Part shown: positions 1 to 8,200 of the stretch, piece by piece
Position numbering within the stretch: position 1 is the stretch's first letter
Layout of the letters: every line of letters begins with the position of its first letter
NCBI GenBank assembly: GCA_964648485.1
Contig: CAZYOF010000004.1
Span: 62,001-126,000 of the forward strand
Origin: DAIOEK01 sp964648485
GTDB taxonomy: Bacteria > Chloroflexota > Anaerolineae > Anaerolineales > Anaerolineaceae
Length of the DNA: 64,000 nt
Direction: 5' to 3'
Translations under genes and position numbers: made by a program
Notes under the pieces: model-generated
The model's database searches: none
Told to the model about the DNA's origin: nothing
What the model saw: the letters and a program-made list of their open reading frames with translations, nothing else

Positions 1-259
1 GAGCCATAAAGGGAGCGACAGCAGCTCCGGCTGTCAATAATGGCAACGATTTTAGTAAGAGACCAGCAGTCAGTAATGCTCCTGCCAGTATGGAGTATGT
101 AAAAAAATCAAAGGTAGGAGCAACCTGCCGTGCGAGATTTTCCAGTGTTTCCACCTGTTGTGGGTCGCTTAAATGTGGGAAGTAAACCTGCCTGCGGCGG
201 TGTAGACGGGTTGGGTGAGCGTTGAGGTCTGGGGGAATTTCCTGCGAAGAAAAATTCAT
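1..259 (-). CDS. DUF389-like integral membrane protein, N-terminal part
   Basis: Partial gene that runs off the left edge of the window; 86 N-terminal codons are visible. After a basic, hydrophilic N-terminus (MNFSSQEIPPDLN, then a run HRRRQVYF) it enters a hydrophobic segment with FDFFTYSILAGALLTAG followed by a second one ending AAVAPFMA. The spacing and the GA..APFM pattern resemble the start of the membrane domain of DUF389 (TIGR00341-type) proteins, whose function is unknown. The ATG (257-259) overlaps the TGA of the upstream HAD gene (256-258) as ATGA, which points to translational coupling and shared transcription. The family call rests on a short stretch and could be wrong; that the frame is coding is more secure. 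Confidence 0.6.
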   Translation of the reverse strand, partial: MNFSSQEIPPDLNAHPTRLHRRRQVYFPHLSDPQQVETLENLARQVAPTFDFFTYSILAGALLTAGLLLKSLPLLTAGAAVAPFMA

Positions 260-726
260 TTACGAAGCGTGGCTATCAGCCTTCGTGGATGCGTCAATAA
301 TGAAAGACCGCTGAAGATATCTGGAGTGATGATATCTGCATTCAAAAGCGTTTCGGTGGCTGTTCCCTCAATTGAGAGGATGCAAATGCCCAGGACAGCT
401 TCTTTTAACATCAGAGCATCATTTGCACCCTGCCCAATGGCAGCCACTTGTTGACTACCCAGTTGGCGAATGAATGCAGCTTTTTGTTCAGATTCGTGTC
501 CCGGGGTTAAGATGTGAGAATCTATTCCCAATGCTTGTGCGTGGTCTTTTTGTTTTCCATGGGTATCTGCGGTAAGCATATGAATTTGTAGCAATGGCTT
601 TAGTTCATTGAGAACGGCAGAAATACCCGGCAACAATACCCCATCCAATGCAAGAGTGCCATTAACATCGCACACCAGATGATAAATTTCTATTAGATCT
701 CGTCCTGGAATTTCAATACGAAGCAT
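256..726 (-). CDS. Small HAD-fold protein (soluble P-type-ATPase-like, COG4087 type)
   Basis: 156 residues. HAD motif I is DVNGTLALDG near residue 20 (nucleophile Asp, as in the DxxGT of P-type ATPases), motif II is probably the Thr in HMLTADT, and motif IV is GQGANDALML. There is no cap domain. This compact layout matches the 'soluble P-type ATPase-like' HAD group; its substrate is not known. A TATAAT box on the minus strand (738-733) stands 6 bases before the ATG, so the mRNA is probably leaderless. The gene is coupled by ATGA to the downstream DUF389-like membrane protein, which suggests the two act together, though nothing in the sequence says how. Confidence 0.75.
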   Translation of the reverse strand: MLRIEIPGRDLIEIYHLVCDVNGTLALDGVLLPGISAVLNELKPLLQIHMLTADTHGKQKDHAQALGIDSHILTPGHESEQKAAFIRQLGSQQVAAIGQGANDALMLKEAVLGICILSIEGTATETLLNADIITPDIFSGLSLLTHPRRLIATLRK

Positions 727-732
727 AAGCCT

Positions 733-740
733 ATTATAAT
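733..740. promoter_or_regulatory. Shared divergent -10 element (ATTATAAT)
   Basis: The octamer ATTATAAT contains TATAAT on both strands (735-740 on plus, 738-733 on minus). It lies between the divergent HAD gene (ATG at 726, 6 bases away) and the BMP lipoprotein (ATG at 760, with Shine-Dalgarno-like AGGGGAG at 743-749). -35 elements are weak on both sides. The two promoters overlap, so RNA polymerase can probably use only one direction at a time. Confidence 0.55.
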
Positions 741-759
741 ACAGGGGAGACTTGATGAT

Positions 760-1797
760 ATGAAACGTCTGATTGGATTAGTTTGCTTTTTCATTGTACT
801 TATACCGTTTCTTGCTGCTTGTAATTCCAACCCGGCGCCAGAACCAACCACGCTGCCTGCATCTTTGGAACCTACAATCACACAACAGGAACCGACTCCA
901 ACATCTCAACCAGCCACTCTCGTTTGGATTTCTTTGGGTGGAGCATTACCACAGGCACAAATGCAGGAACTCGTTTTTCAGATTCAATCGCTTTCTGAGC
1001 AATCTGGACTGATGATGGAGCAGATCCCTGCTGTAAATTTATCTGACCTCGAGGCTAATGCCAACCGTCTTACAACTGTAGTTGTCTTTCCGCCAGATCC
1101 CGGCTTGTCAGAGATGGCGGGACGATTTCCTGAAATCAGGTTTATCAGTGTAGGTATTCCAAACCTGCCTGAGTTACCTAATCTGTACCGGGTGGCAAAC
1201 GAAGGTTCCAAACCCGAATGGGATGGATTTCTGGCAGGATACCTCGCTGCCATCATCGCACCAGAGTGGCGGATTGGTATTCTTACCGAATCCAATTCGG
1301 AGGATGGCGAAAGAGCCTGGCAGGGTTTTAATAACGGAGGCATACTTTACTGCGGACTTTGTAACCCGCAATATCCACCCTATACCGATTATCCTTACCG
1401 CCTTGATCTTGCATCAGATAGCAGTTTAGATGATTGGCAGAGAGTTGCAAATCAATTCATTCAAAGTGGTGTCAGGGTTGCCTATGTTTATCCCGGGGTT
1501 GCGCAACCTGATTTAATGAGTTATATGGCAGCGAATGGAATTCTGCTGATTGGCAGCACTCCACCCGGGGAAGACATCAAAGCTTCATGGGTGGCGACCA
1601 TACAGACGGATCTGCTTTCACCATTGCGCAATGCCTGGCAGGATCTAATCTCAGGCAAGTCACCCGGTATTTACCCAATCCGACCAAAAATCATATCGGA
1701 GTTTACTGGCTACGTGACTGAAGGAAAACTCCTGTTGCTTGAAAGTGTCATTAATGATCTAACCTCAGGAGCAATAGATCCATTGACGGTCCCGTGA
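760..1797 (+). CDS. BMP-family substrate-binding lipoprotein
   Basis: 345 residues. The N-terminus is a lipoprotein signal: MKRLIG, a hydrophobic stretch and the lipobox LAAC with Cys21, followed by a Pro/Thr-rich linker. The rest looks like a periplasmic-binding-protein type I fold of the basic membrane protein (BMP/Med) group, with alternating strands and helices and a DGFLAGYLAA segment typical of the region after the first lobe. BMP proteins usually bind nucleosides for an ABC importer, but no permease or ATPase gene is nearby, so this may be an orphan receptor. The stop overlaps the GTG start of the next gene. AGGGGAG precedes the ATG by about 10 bases. Confidence 0.7.
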   Translation: MKRLIGLVCFFIVLIPFLAACNSNPAPEPTTLPASLEPTITQQEPTPTSQPATLVWISLGGALPQAQMQELVFQIQSLSEQSGLMMEQIPAVNLSDLEANANRLTTVVVFPPDPGLSEMAGRFPEIRFISVGIPNLPELPNLYRVANEGSKPEWDGFLAGYLAAIIAPEWRIGILTESNSEDGERAWQGFNNGGILYCGLCNPQYPPYTDYPYRLDLASDSSLDDWQRVANQFIQSGVRVAYVYPGVAQPDLMSYMAANGILLIGSTPPGEDIKASWVATIQTDLLSPLRNAWQDLISGKSPGIYPIRPKIISEFTGYVTEGKLLLLESVINDLTSGAIDPLTVP

Positions 1798-2420
1798 GCA
1801 TGTACCAGAAAAAACCATCCCAGAGGATACCATTAGTTAAACGGTTGATAGATATCACCTTGAGTTTGCTTGCACTCATAGTTTTTTCTCCGATCTTGAT
1901 ACTTTTGTGTATAGCGATCCTGTTTATTGAGGGAAAGCCGGTTTTCTTTAAACAGTTGCGTCCTGGATTTATGGGGAAACCTTTTTATATTTACAAATTC
2001 CGAACCATGCGTCAGGCTAAATCAGGTGACGATTCAATTGAAAAAGATGCCCACCGATTAACGGCTCTCGGAAAATTATTACGGTCAACCAGTCTGGATG
2101 AATTACCCGAATTATGGAATATTCTGAGGGGCGACATGAGTATAGTAGGTCCACGTCCCTTGTTGATGCAATACCTGCCACTATATTCCGCGGAACAAAT
2201 GCGCAGACATGATGTACTCCCTGGTTTGACCGGATGGGCACAAGTGAATGGCAGGAATGCATTGAGTTGGGAAGACAAATTTATACTCGATGTATGGTAT
2301 GTAGATCATTGGTCATTATGGCTGGATATTAGAATAATCTGGATGACGTTCTGGAAAACAATCAGACGGGAAGGTATTTCGCAAGAAGGGGAAGTCACGG
2401 CACGAGAATGGAAAGGTTGA
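1794..2420 (+). CDS. Monotopic phosphoglycosyl transferase (bacterial sugar transferase)
   Basis: 208 residues (206 if the ATG at 1800 is used rather than the overlapping GTG). One hydrophobic segment (about residues 20-45) is followed by the cytosolic domain of the PF02397 family: GKPFYIYKFRTM, the catalytic Asp-Glu dyad in SLDELPELWN, SIVGPRPLL, and PGLTGWAQVNGRN. At this short length it belongs to the small PglC-type class that moves a sugar-1-phosphate from a nucleotide sugar onto undecaprenyl phosphate, the first step in building a surface glycan or glycoprotein glycan. The sugar cannot be told from sequence. It is coupled to the upstream lipoprotein by a GTGA overlap and lies far from the main glycan locus at 41178-64000. 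Confidence 0.9.
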   Translation: MSMYQKKPSQRIPLVKRLIDITLSLLALIVFSPILILLCIAILFIEGKPVFFKQLRPGFMGKPFYIYKFRTMRQAKSGDDSIEKDAHRLTALGKLLRSTSLDELPELWNILRGDMSIVGPRPLLMQYLPLYSAEQMRRHDVLPGLTGWAQVNGRNALSWEDKFILDVWYVDHWSLWLDIRIIWMTFWKTIRREGISQEGEVTAREWKG

Positions 2421-2463
2421 GATTTATTAAAATCGTTGATTGACTACGAGGTATAAAGCAGGG

Positions 2464-2492
2464 TTGTCAAGACGTGATTCTCGCTTTATAAT
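2464..2492 (+). promoter_or_regulatory. rpsA promoter (TTGTCA-17-TATAAT)
   Basis: TTGTCA at 2464-2469 and TATAAT at 2487-2492 are separated by exactly 17 bases, a near-consensus housekeeping promoter. Transcription would start about 30 bases before the rpsA ATG. Confidence 0.8.
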
Positions 2493-2529
2493 GATTAGAC
2501 ATTTCGCCACAGTGGAGAATTAGAAGAGT

Positions 2530-3762
2530 ATGGATCAGCATGAAGCCCACCTCGAGCAGGCCGATTCGCCCGAGAACAATATGAGCATGGAAGAATTGCT
2601 CGCCAAGCAAGACATTGGGGATTATGATTTCCCCAAGAAGGGTGAAACCCGCAAGGGGACTGTTGCCAGCATCAGCGCCGGACAAATTCTGGTAAGCATT
2701 GGAACAAAATCTGAAGGTTTGATTACTGGCAAAGAGTATGAGAACATCCCACCCGATGTTCTTGCCAAGCTCCAGGTCGGAGAAGAAATTGATGTATTTG
2801 TTATTGACCCGGAAGATAATTCCGGTAATGTAGTTCTTTCATATCGTAATGCTCTCGAAGCCAATAGTTGGAAACAGGCTGAAGATCTGAAAGAATCCGG
2901 TGAATCGATCGAATCTGAAATTATTAAGTTTAATAAAGGTGGATTGATCGTTCCGGTAGGCACATTAATGGGTTTTGTTCCAGCATCACAGATCAGTTTA
3001 TCCCGCCGTGCAACCATGTCTGGAGAAACGCCAGAAGCCCGCTGGGCAAAAATGGTTGGTGAGCCTATTACAGTCCGGGTCATTGAAGTTGACCGCGAAC
3101 GTCGTCGTCTGATACTTTCAGAACGGGCAGCCAGCACTGAAACACGGGAGCAGGTCAAAGAAAGAATTCTGGAAGAAATTAAAGAAGGTGATGTTCGAAC
3201 TGGAAAAGTGACCAGCCTGGCAGATTTCGGCGCCTTTGTGAATATCAGTGGAGCCGACGGTCTCGTTCACCTTTCAGAAATTTCCTGGGATCGCATTAGT
3301 AAACCGGATGAAATTCTCAAGGTCGGACAGGAAGTAAAAGTAAAGATCATCTCAATAGATCGAGACAAAAAACGAATTGGTTTATCGATCCGAGCCCTCC
3401 AGGATGATCCGTGGAGCAAACAGGTAGCACAATTCCAGGTTGGGCAGCTTGTTGAGGGAAAAATTACTAAACTGGCGCCTTTCGGTGCTTTTGCACGCCT
3501 TGAAGGAGATGTGGAAGGTCTAATTCATATTTCGGAGATATCCGAAAAACGAATTGAGCATCCCAAAGAGGTTCTTAAAGTAGGTGATAATGTTACTCTG
3601 CGTGTTATAAAAATTGATGCAGATAATCATCGTATTGGGCTCAGTCTACGCAGGGTCGATTCACCTGCATATTCTGAAATCGATTGGCAAATTCTTTCTG
3701 GTGAATTAGAAGATACCGGAGAAGAAAATGTCGAAAAACCTGAAGATGAAACGCAGGAATAA
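2530..3762 (+). CDS. rpsA: 30S ribosomal protein S1 (four S1 domains)
   Basis: 410 residues holding four consecutive S1 RNA-binding domains, beginning near residues 36, 124, 214 and 298. The last two are the most canonical (GKVTSLADFGAFV, DGLVHLSEIS; GKITKLAPFGAFA, EGLIHISEIS, IGLSLR). Escherichia coli S1 has six domains; four-domain forms are usual outside Proteobacteria. S1 binds mRNA on the 30S subunit and helps unfold structured leaders. The N-terminal 35 residues and the C-terminal tail are acidic. The gene stands alone between a strong promoter (2464-2492) and a terminator (3777-3807). A homologue with another role, such as an RNA-binding stress protein, is possible but less likely. Confidence 0.92.
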   Translation: MDQHEAHLEQADSPENNMSMEELLAKQDIGDYDFPKKGETRKGTVASISAGQILVSIGTKSEGLITGKEYENIPPDVLAKLQVGEEIDVFVIDPEDNSGNVVLSYRNALEANSWKQAEDLKESGESIESEIIKFNKGGLIVPVGTLMGFVPASQISLSRRATMSGETPEARWAKMVGEPITVRVIEVDRERRRLILSERAASTETREQVKERILEEIKEGDVRTGKVTSLADFGAFVNISGADGLVHLSEISWDRISKPDEILKVGQEVKVKIISIDRDKKRIGLSIRALQDDPWSKQVAQFQVGQLVEGKITKLAPFGAFARLEGDVEGLIHISEISEKRIEHPKEVLKVGDNVTLRVIKIDADNHRIGLSLRRVDSPAYSEIDWQILSGELEDTGEENVEKPEDETQE

Positions 3763-3776
3763 TAAAAAATGAAGTT

Positions 3777-3807
3777 AAAAGCGCACCTGCAAGGGTGCGC
3801 TTTTTTT
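3777..3807 (+). terminator. Rho-independent terminator after rpsA
   Basis: Perfect 7-bp stem GCGCACC/GGTGCGC (3781-3787 with 3794-3800), six-base loop, seven T residues after it and four A residues before it. Confidence 0.9.
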
Positions 3808-3830
3808 CTACATAACCCCGGATAAATTTC

Positions 3831-4940
3831 ATGACAAAACCCATAATCGTCGATTCTCATGAAGATTTGGCATGGAATATGCTATGTTTTGATAGAGACT
3901 ATAACCTGTCATCACAGCAGATACGCGAAAAGGAAAAAGGTTCAATCGCACCAGTTGTTAACGGCGATACATTGCTCGGCTGGGAGGATTACCAGATCGC
4001 AAGCGTCGGGTTGATATTCGGAACACTGTTCTCGGCACCGATCAGGGCAAAAGAAGGCGATTGGGATTTTATTACCTATCGTGATCAAAGAGAGGCGCAT
4101 CAGCAGTATCTGATGCAGTTGGATGCTTATCAGAAATTGCTGGACAGGCATTCCGATCATTTTCGCTCAATAAAATGCAAGGCAGACCTGCGAAAACTAT
4201 TGGAAGACCGCAATCGGATGGAGGAGCAATCATCTGGTGAATTGACGTCTTTACCCATCGGACTGGTATATCTAATGGAAGGTGCAGATGCGATTAACGT
4301 TCCAGAGGAATTGTCCGAGTGGGCGGAAAAGGGAGTGATGCTCGTTGGTCCGGCATGGCATGGAACAGCATATTGCGGAGGAACGCGTGAACCGGGAGGA
4401 TTCACTCCAGCGGGTAATAAATTATTGGAGATTATGCAGAATCTGGGATGTATTTTGGATATCAGTCACATGGATGAGTGTGCGGTTTTTCAAGCATTTA
4501 ATAGATTCTCTGGACGGATGATGGCGAGTCATTCCAATGCACTTACTCTTTTGCGAGACAGGGAATCTAATCGCTTTTTGAGTGATGAAGTAATCCATTT
4601 GCTTGCAGAAAGGGATGCTGTAATAGGTCTGGTTCCGTATAATCTGTTTCTTGATGCCCGGTGGAACCGCGGTGATGATCGTAATCAGGTATCAATTCAA
4701 AGATTTGTTGAACAAATCGACTATGTCTGTCAGCTTCTTGGGACCACGGATAATGTGGGAATTGGAACTGACTTTGACGGCGGTTTTGGTTGGCAATCTG
4801 TTCCACATGAGTTGAATAGCATTGCGGATCTTCCAATTCTCATTCCTTTGTTAACTGAGAGAGGTTATACTGAGCAAGATGTGGAGAAAATCTTTGGTAT
4901 GAATTGGATACGTTTTTTGCAGGAGGCGCTTCCATCATGA
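3831..4940 (+). CDS. Membrane dipeptidase, peptidase family M19
   Basis: 369 residues. All metal ligands of the M19 (renal dipeptidase) family can be placed: H10-x-D12 in SHEDL, E150 in LMEGADAI, H213 in DISHMDE, H234 in ASHSNA, and the Asp of GTDFDGG near residue 318. M19 enzymes are binuclear zinc hydrolases that cut dipeptides, including ones with a D-residue at the C-terminus. There is no signal peptide, so a cytosolic enzyme is expected. The stop overlaps the ATG of the following membrane protein gene as ATGA, so the two are co-translated. Confidence 0.92.
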   Translation: MTKPIIVDSHEDLAWNMLCFDRDYNLSSQQIREKEKGSIAPVVNGDTLLGWEDYQIASVGLIFGTLFSAPIRAKEGDWDFITYRDQREAHQQYLMQLDAYQKLLDRHSDHFRSIKCKADLRKLLEDRNRMEEQSSGELTSLPIGLVYLMEGADAINVPEELSEWAEKGVMLVGPAWHGTAYCGGTREPGGFTPAGNKLLEIMQNLGCILDISHMDECAVFQAFNRFSGRMMASHSNALTLLRDRESNRFLSDEVIHLLAERDAVIGLVPYNLFLDARWNRGDDRNQVSIQRFVEQIDYVCQLLGTTDNVGIGTDFDGGFGWQSVPHELNSIADLPILIPLLTERGYTEQDVEKIFGMNWIRFLQEALPS

Positions 4941-5419
4941 CAAGTGCAACCACCGGTGCAATGACAACCCCCCGAGAAAAAAAACCTAAATGGAGAGTAC
5001 GTGTTGGTCTGTCAATGAGCTTGCTCGGATTGATAATATTTTTACTGGGAGCCAGGCCGGCATTATTCGGGTTAGATCGCAGTCCAACAGTTGGATTTGT
5101 TCAGATAGCGACCTTTGAGGTTGGTCTCGGAATGATATGTATTGGTGGGTATATTGCCATGGTCAGTCTGTGGGGGCAGGAACAGCGTAGTATTCGTGCG
5201 GATTTTGGTTTGAGGTTTGTAGCTACAGGATATGTTCTAGCGGTATTTTCTGGAATGGCTGATGTTTTTGGATTTGGAAGTCATCCGCTTCCAGGAGTTC
5301 CATACTTTGGACCATGGCAGGCGCGAGGGGTCGAAATCGGAGAGGCTATTATTGCCTTTGGATTTCTCTTGCTTGTTCCAATAGTGAGTCGAATACGAAG
5401 CCAGACAAGAAAAAGGTAA
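4937..5419 (+). CDS. Small membrane protein of unknown function
   Basis: 160 residues; not recognised. The ATG at 4937 is preferred because AGGAGG (4921-4926) precedes it and it overlaps the dipeptidase stop as ATGA; an upstream in-frame start at 4904 lies inside the dipeptidase. After a hydrophilic basic N-terminus (REKKPKWRVR) there are four hydrophobic segments, roughly at residues 25-45, 60-80, 100-120 and 130-150, and a basic tail (RIRSQTRKR). The pattern suggests a four-helix membrane protein with both ends in the cytosol. Coupling to the dipeptidase is the only functional hint. Confidence 0.75.
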   Translation: MTSATTGAMTTPREKKPKWRVRVGLSMSLLGLIIFLLGARPALFGLDRSPTVGFVQIATFEVGLGMICIGGYIAMVSLWGQEQRSIRADFGLRFVATGYVLAVFSGMADVFGFGSHPLPGVPYFGPWQARGVEIGEAIIAFGFLLLVPIVSRIRSQTRKR

Positions 5420-5423
5420 GTTC

Positions 5424-6758
5424 CTAGTAATTTTTGATTTGCTGTAGCATTTCATCATTCGAATCAAATTTAAACTCTTCCAGCCCTAATTCCATCGCTT
5501 TACGTAGCTCAATCTCTTCTAATTTTTTAATACCTTCATATGTCACTACCTGAGGAAGCCTCTGTTGAAGTTTTCTGCAGAGGGTATCCAGGCTTACTGG
5601 TTTAAGGTATATATCTGAAGTCAGGAATAACTTTATCGCGTTTGCTGCATGAGTGCCATCTCTTCGCGCTACTCCCACCACCCCGGTACTGGCTTTTCGG
5701 GCCCAACCTGCTACAAAAACCCCACACGGCTCATCGTCATGTCTGGATGCACAAGATTCATACGATTCGCCTTCCACGAGAAAGCGGGAATCGGGGTTTT
5801 TAACAAATTGATTTCCATCCATTGGCAATCCAACATTTGTATCTACTGAATCGCCTATTGCGAATATTACCGTGTCCACTTCCAGTGTGCTAATTATCCC
5901 TGTGCCAATCGCTTTAACATCAGCCCCATTCTGTACAAGGGTGGTTGCTTCAATTTCCAGACCTCGAATTTTTCCAGTTTGATCAACCAATATTTGTTTC
6001 GGAGAGGAGAGGAACTGTAGTGATAATCGCGTGTGCGTTTGGTGCTCAAATGCATGGAGTATAGCTTCGTGGTAAATTTGCACCGCATCATCCGGATCCT
6101 GATTTACTGAATGCATTATTTCACTAACACGATCGATTTCTTTTTTCAAAAGATCCATATCGAGTTGTGAGATTACCGTTTCCAATTCTTTACGGTCAAA
6201 TTTAACTTCGGCTGGTCCACGACGGGCAATCGCGATTATTTCATCTACTTTAACTTCATCCATCAGCCAGCGGGCTATATCCATCATTACATTTCCAACT
6301 CCCACTATGGCAACCCGTTTACCGATGATTAATTTACGATGGCTGTATGGAGGAAGATGATTATAGTGGTAAACAATTTCCTTAGCATGATAAACTCCCG
6401 GATTTGTTTCGCCTGAAATGCCAAGGTGTTTATCTCCCTGCGCGCCAACAGCAACAAGGATGGCATGAAATCCCATAGTGCGGATATCTTCAAGTGTTAT
6501 ATCGCCATCATTTCCGACACAGATATTTCCAAAATACCTGGCTTGAGATGAAGAGAGAATGGCTCGAAACTGAGCTCGCAATCCTTCTTTCATCCTGTGT
6601 TTATCAGGGTAAATTCCATATTCAGCCAACCCGCCGGGCTTAATATCACGGTTTAATACAACTACCTGGCAGCCATCAGCCATTAATTGTTTGGCAGCAT
6701 ACAAACCTGCCGGTCCTGCTCCGATAATCGCGACAATCGGGGTAGTTTTATCTATCAA
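5424..6758 (-). CDS. FAD-dependent ferredoxin-NADP reductase-like protein (adrenodoxin reductase type)
   Basis: 444 residues from the TTG at 6758. The FAD-binding motif GAGPAGLYAA is close to the N-terminus; GGLAEYGIYPDKHRMK follows, as in adrenodoxin reductase and the small subunit of glutamate synthase; the NADP-binding site is VAIVGVGNVMMDIAR with IARRGPAEVKF; VAGWARKASTGVVGVARRDG is the C-terminal flavin segment. These enzymes pass electrons between NAD(P)H and ferredoxin. The reading frame stays open upstream to an ATG at 6848, but the shorter start is preferred: AAGGGA lies 8 bases before the TTG, and a TATAAT box at 6798-6793 falls between the two starts. The gene runs tail to tail with the small membrane protein gene before it. 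Confidence 0.85.
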   Translation of the reverse strand: MIDKTTPIVAIIGAGPAGLYAAKQLMADGCQVVVLNRDIKPGGLAEYGIYPDKHRMKEGLRAQFRAILSSSQARYFGNICVGNDGDITLEDIRTMGFHAILVAVGAQGDKHLGISGETNPGVYHAKEIVYHYNHLPPYSHRKLIIGKRVAIVGVGNVMMDIARWLMDEVKVDEIIAIARRGPAEVKFDRKELETVISQLDMDLLKKEIDRVSEIMHSVNQDPDDAVQIYHEAILHAFEHQTHTRLSLQFLSSPKQILVDQTGKIRGLEIEATTLVQNGADVKAIGTGIISTLEVDTVIFAIGDSVDTNVGLPMDGNQFVKNPDSRFLVEGESYESCASRHDDEPCGVFVAGWARKASTGVVGVARRDGTHAANAIKLFLTSDIYLKPVSLDTLCRKLQQRLPQVVTYEGIKKLEEIELRKAMELGLEEFKFDSNDEMLQQIKNY

Positions 6759-6792
6759 TGTATATTCCCTTATAAATTTAGTTTGATTGCAT

Positions 6793-6798
6793 ATTATA
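6793..6798 (-). promoter_or_regulatory. -10 box of the FAD oxidoreductase gene
   Basis: TATAAT on the minus strand, about 34 bases before the TTG start at 6758. No good -35 is visible. Its position argues against translation from the ATG at 6848. Confidence 0.5.
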
Positions 6799-6883
6799 CA
6801 GCTTTCCATCCCCGTGAAAGCAGGCATTATGATATATTGGTTACACAACTATCTGAAAACATGTTTTTTTGGAATGGAGAATT

Positions 6884-8200
6884 ATGCCCGATAATACGGA
6901 CTATCAGAGAATTGAGCTATCCAATGGATTGACGCTACATCTAAAGGAAGTACATACAGCTCCTATTATTAGCAGCTGGATATGGTATCGGGTAGGTTCC
7001 AGAAATGAAACCCCTGGCATCACAGGTATTTCTCATTGGGTAGAGCATATGCAGTTTAAAGGAACACGTAAGTTCCCACCCGGATTATTGGACAGGGTAA
7101 TATCACGCGAAGGTGGTTTTTGGAATGCGATGACCCACATCGATTGGACGACATATTTTGAGACGATGCCGGCCGAAAAAATCGATATCGCATTTGAGTT
7201 AGAAGCAGACAGAATGACTAATAGTTTATACGAGCCAAAAGAAGTTGCTTCTGAACGCACAGTAGTGATATCTGAAAGAGAAGGAAACGAGAATGAGCCT
7301 ACGTTCCGTCTGGGAGAAGCAGTACAGATGGCGGCATTCTCAGTTCATCCATATCGCCATGAAGTTATTGGTGAAATGAATGATCTTCGAAAGATGACCC
7401 GAGATGATTTGTTTGAGCATTATAAGAGATACTATCATCCAGGTAATGCCATAATGGCGGTAGCTGGGGACTTTGAAATTCATGAAATGGAGGATCGTAT
7501 CCGGGCGATATTTGAAACAATTCCCGGTGGACGTTCGTACACCCCCCAGATTCCAATCGAACCACAACCAAGTGAGGAGAAGCGGGTAATTGTACGCGGT
7601 CCAGGAGAAACATGTTTCATTCAGGTGGCTTTCAGATCACCCAGAGCAGCCGATCCTGATTTCTTTCCTCTGCTTGTCCTAGATTCACTGTTAACAGGAC
7701 CTTCTAGTTTGAATATTATGGGTGGTGGAGGTATTTCCAATAAAATCAGCCGCCTGTATCAAAGCCTGGTTGAAAAGGAACTTTCAGTGGGGCTACGAGG
7801 AAGTTTACAGACCACGCTGGATCCATACATGTATGATATTTCAATAACGGTACATCCTGATAGGAAACCGGAAGAAGTCCTTTTGGCATTAGATGATGAG
7901 TTGGAAAAACTGATCGCCCATCCAGTCCGATGTGAAGAGATTGACCGTGCAATAAAACAAAGCCGCGCTTTATTTGTTTATAGTGCTGAAAACATTACTA
8001 ACCAGGCATTTTGGATGGGCTACGCTGAAATTTTTGCAGATTACAATTGGTTTCTAACGTATCTGGATAGGATTGCTGAAGTAACGATCGAAGATGTTCA
8101 AAGGATAGCTGCCAGGTATCTTGTTCCTGCCAATCGCGTGGTAGGAATTTATCATCCAGAGGGCAGTGAAGCGAAAGGAAGCGCCCATGCGATATCATAA
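6884..8200 (+). CDS. M16 zinc peptidase, catalytic subunit
   Basis: 438 residues from the ATG at 6884, with GGAGA just before it; an in-frame TTG at 6869 is less likely. The inverted zinc motif HxxEH is H51-W-V-E54-H55 in ISHWVEHMQFKGT, and a third ligand is probably in the SEREGNENEP region. Length and the two-lobed pattern fit the M16B (mitochondrial-processing-peptidase-like) group. It overlaps by 14 bases a second M16 gene that lacks the zinc site. In this family such pairs form heterodimers with one catalytic and one substrate-holding chain. No signal peptide, so it is likely cytosolic and may degrade small peptides. Confidence 0.92.
   Translation: MPDNTDYQRIELSNGLTLHLKEVHTAPIISSWIWYRVGSRNETPGITGISHWVEHMQFKGTRKFPPGLLDRVISREGGFWNAMTHIDWTTYFETMPAEKIDIAFELEADRMTNSLYEPKEVASERTVVISEREGNENEPTFRLGEAVQMAAFSVHPYRHEVIGEMNDLRKMTRDDLFEHYKRYYHPGNAIMAVAGDFEIHEMEDRIRAIFETIPGGRSYTPQIPIEPQPSEEKRVIVRGPGETCFIQVAFRSPRAADPDFFPLLVLDSLLTGPSSLNIMGGGGISNKISRLYQSLVEKELSVGLRGSLQTTLDPYMYDISITVHPDRKPEEVLLALDDELEKLIAHPVRCEEIDRAIKQSRALFVYSAENITNQAFWMGYAEIFADYNWFLTYLDRIAEVTIEDVQRIAARYLVPANRVVGIYHPEGSEAKGSAHAIS

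Noticed and set aside
2622..3158. 178-codon minus-strand frame inside rpsA
   Set aside because: Shadow of the S1 repeats; very Ser/Arg/Thr-rich, no recognisable domain.
6759..6848. N-terminal extension of the FAD oxidoreductase containing CIIC
   Set aside because: The CxxC looked like a metal motif, but a TATAAT box lies inside this stretch and a Shine-Dalgarno sits before the TTG at 6758, so it is probably not translated.
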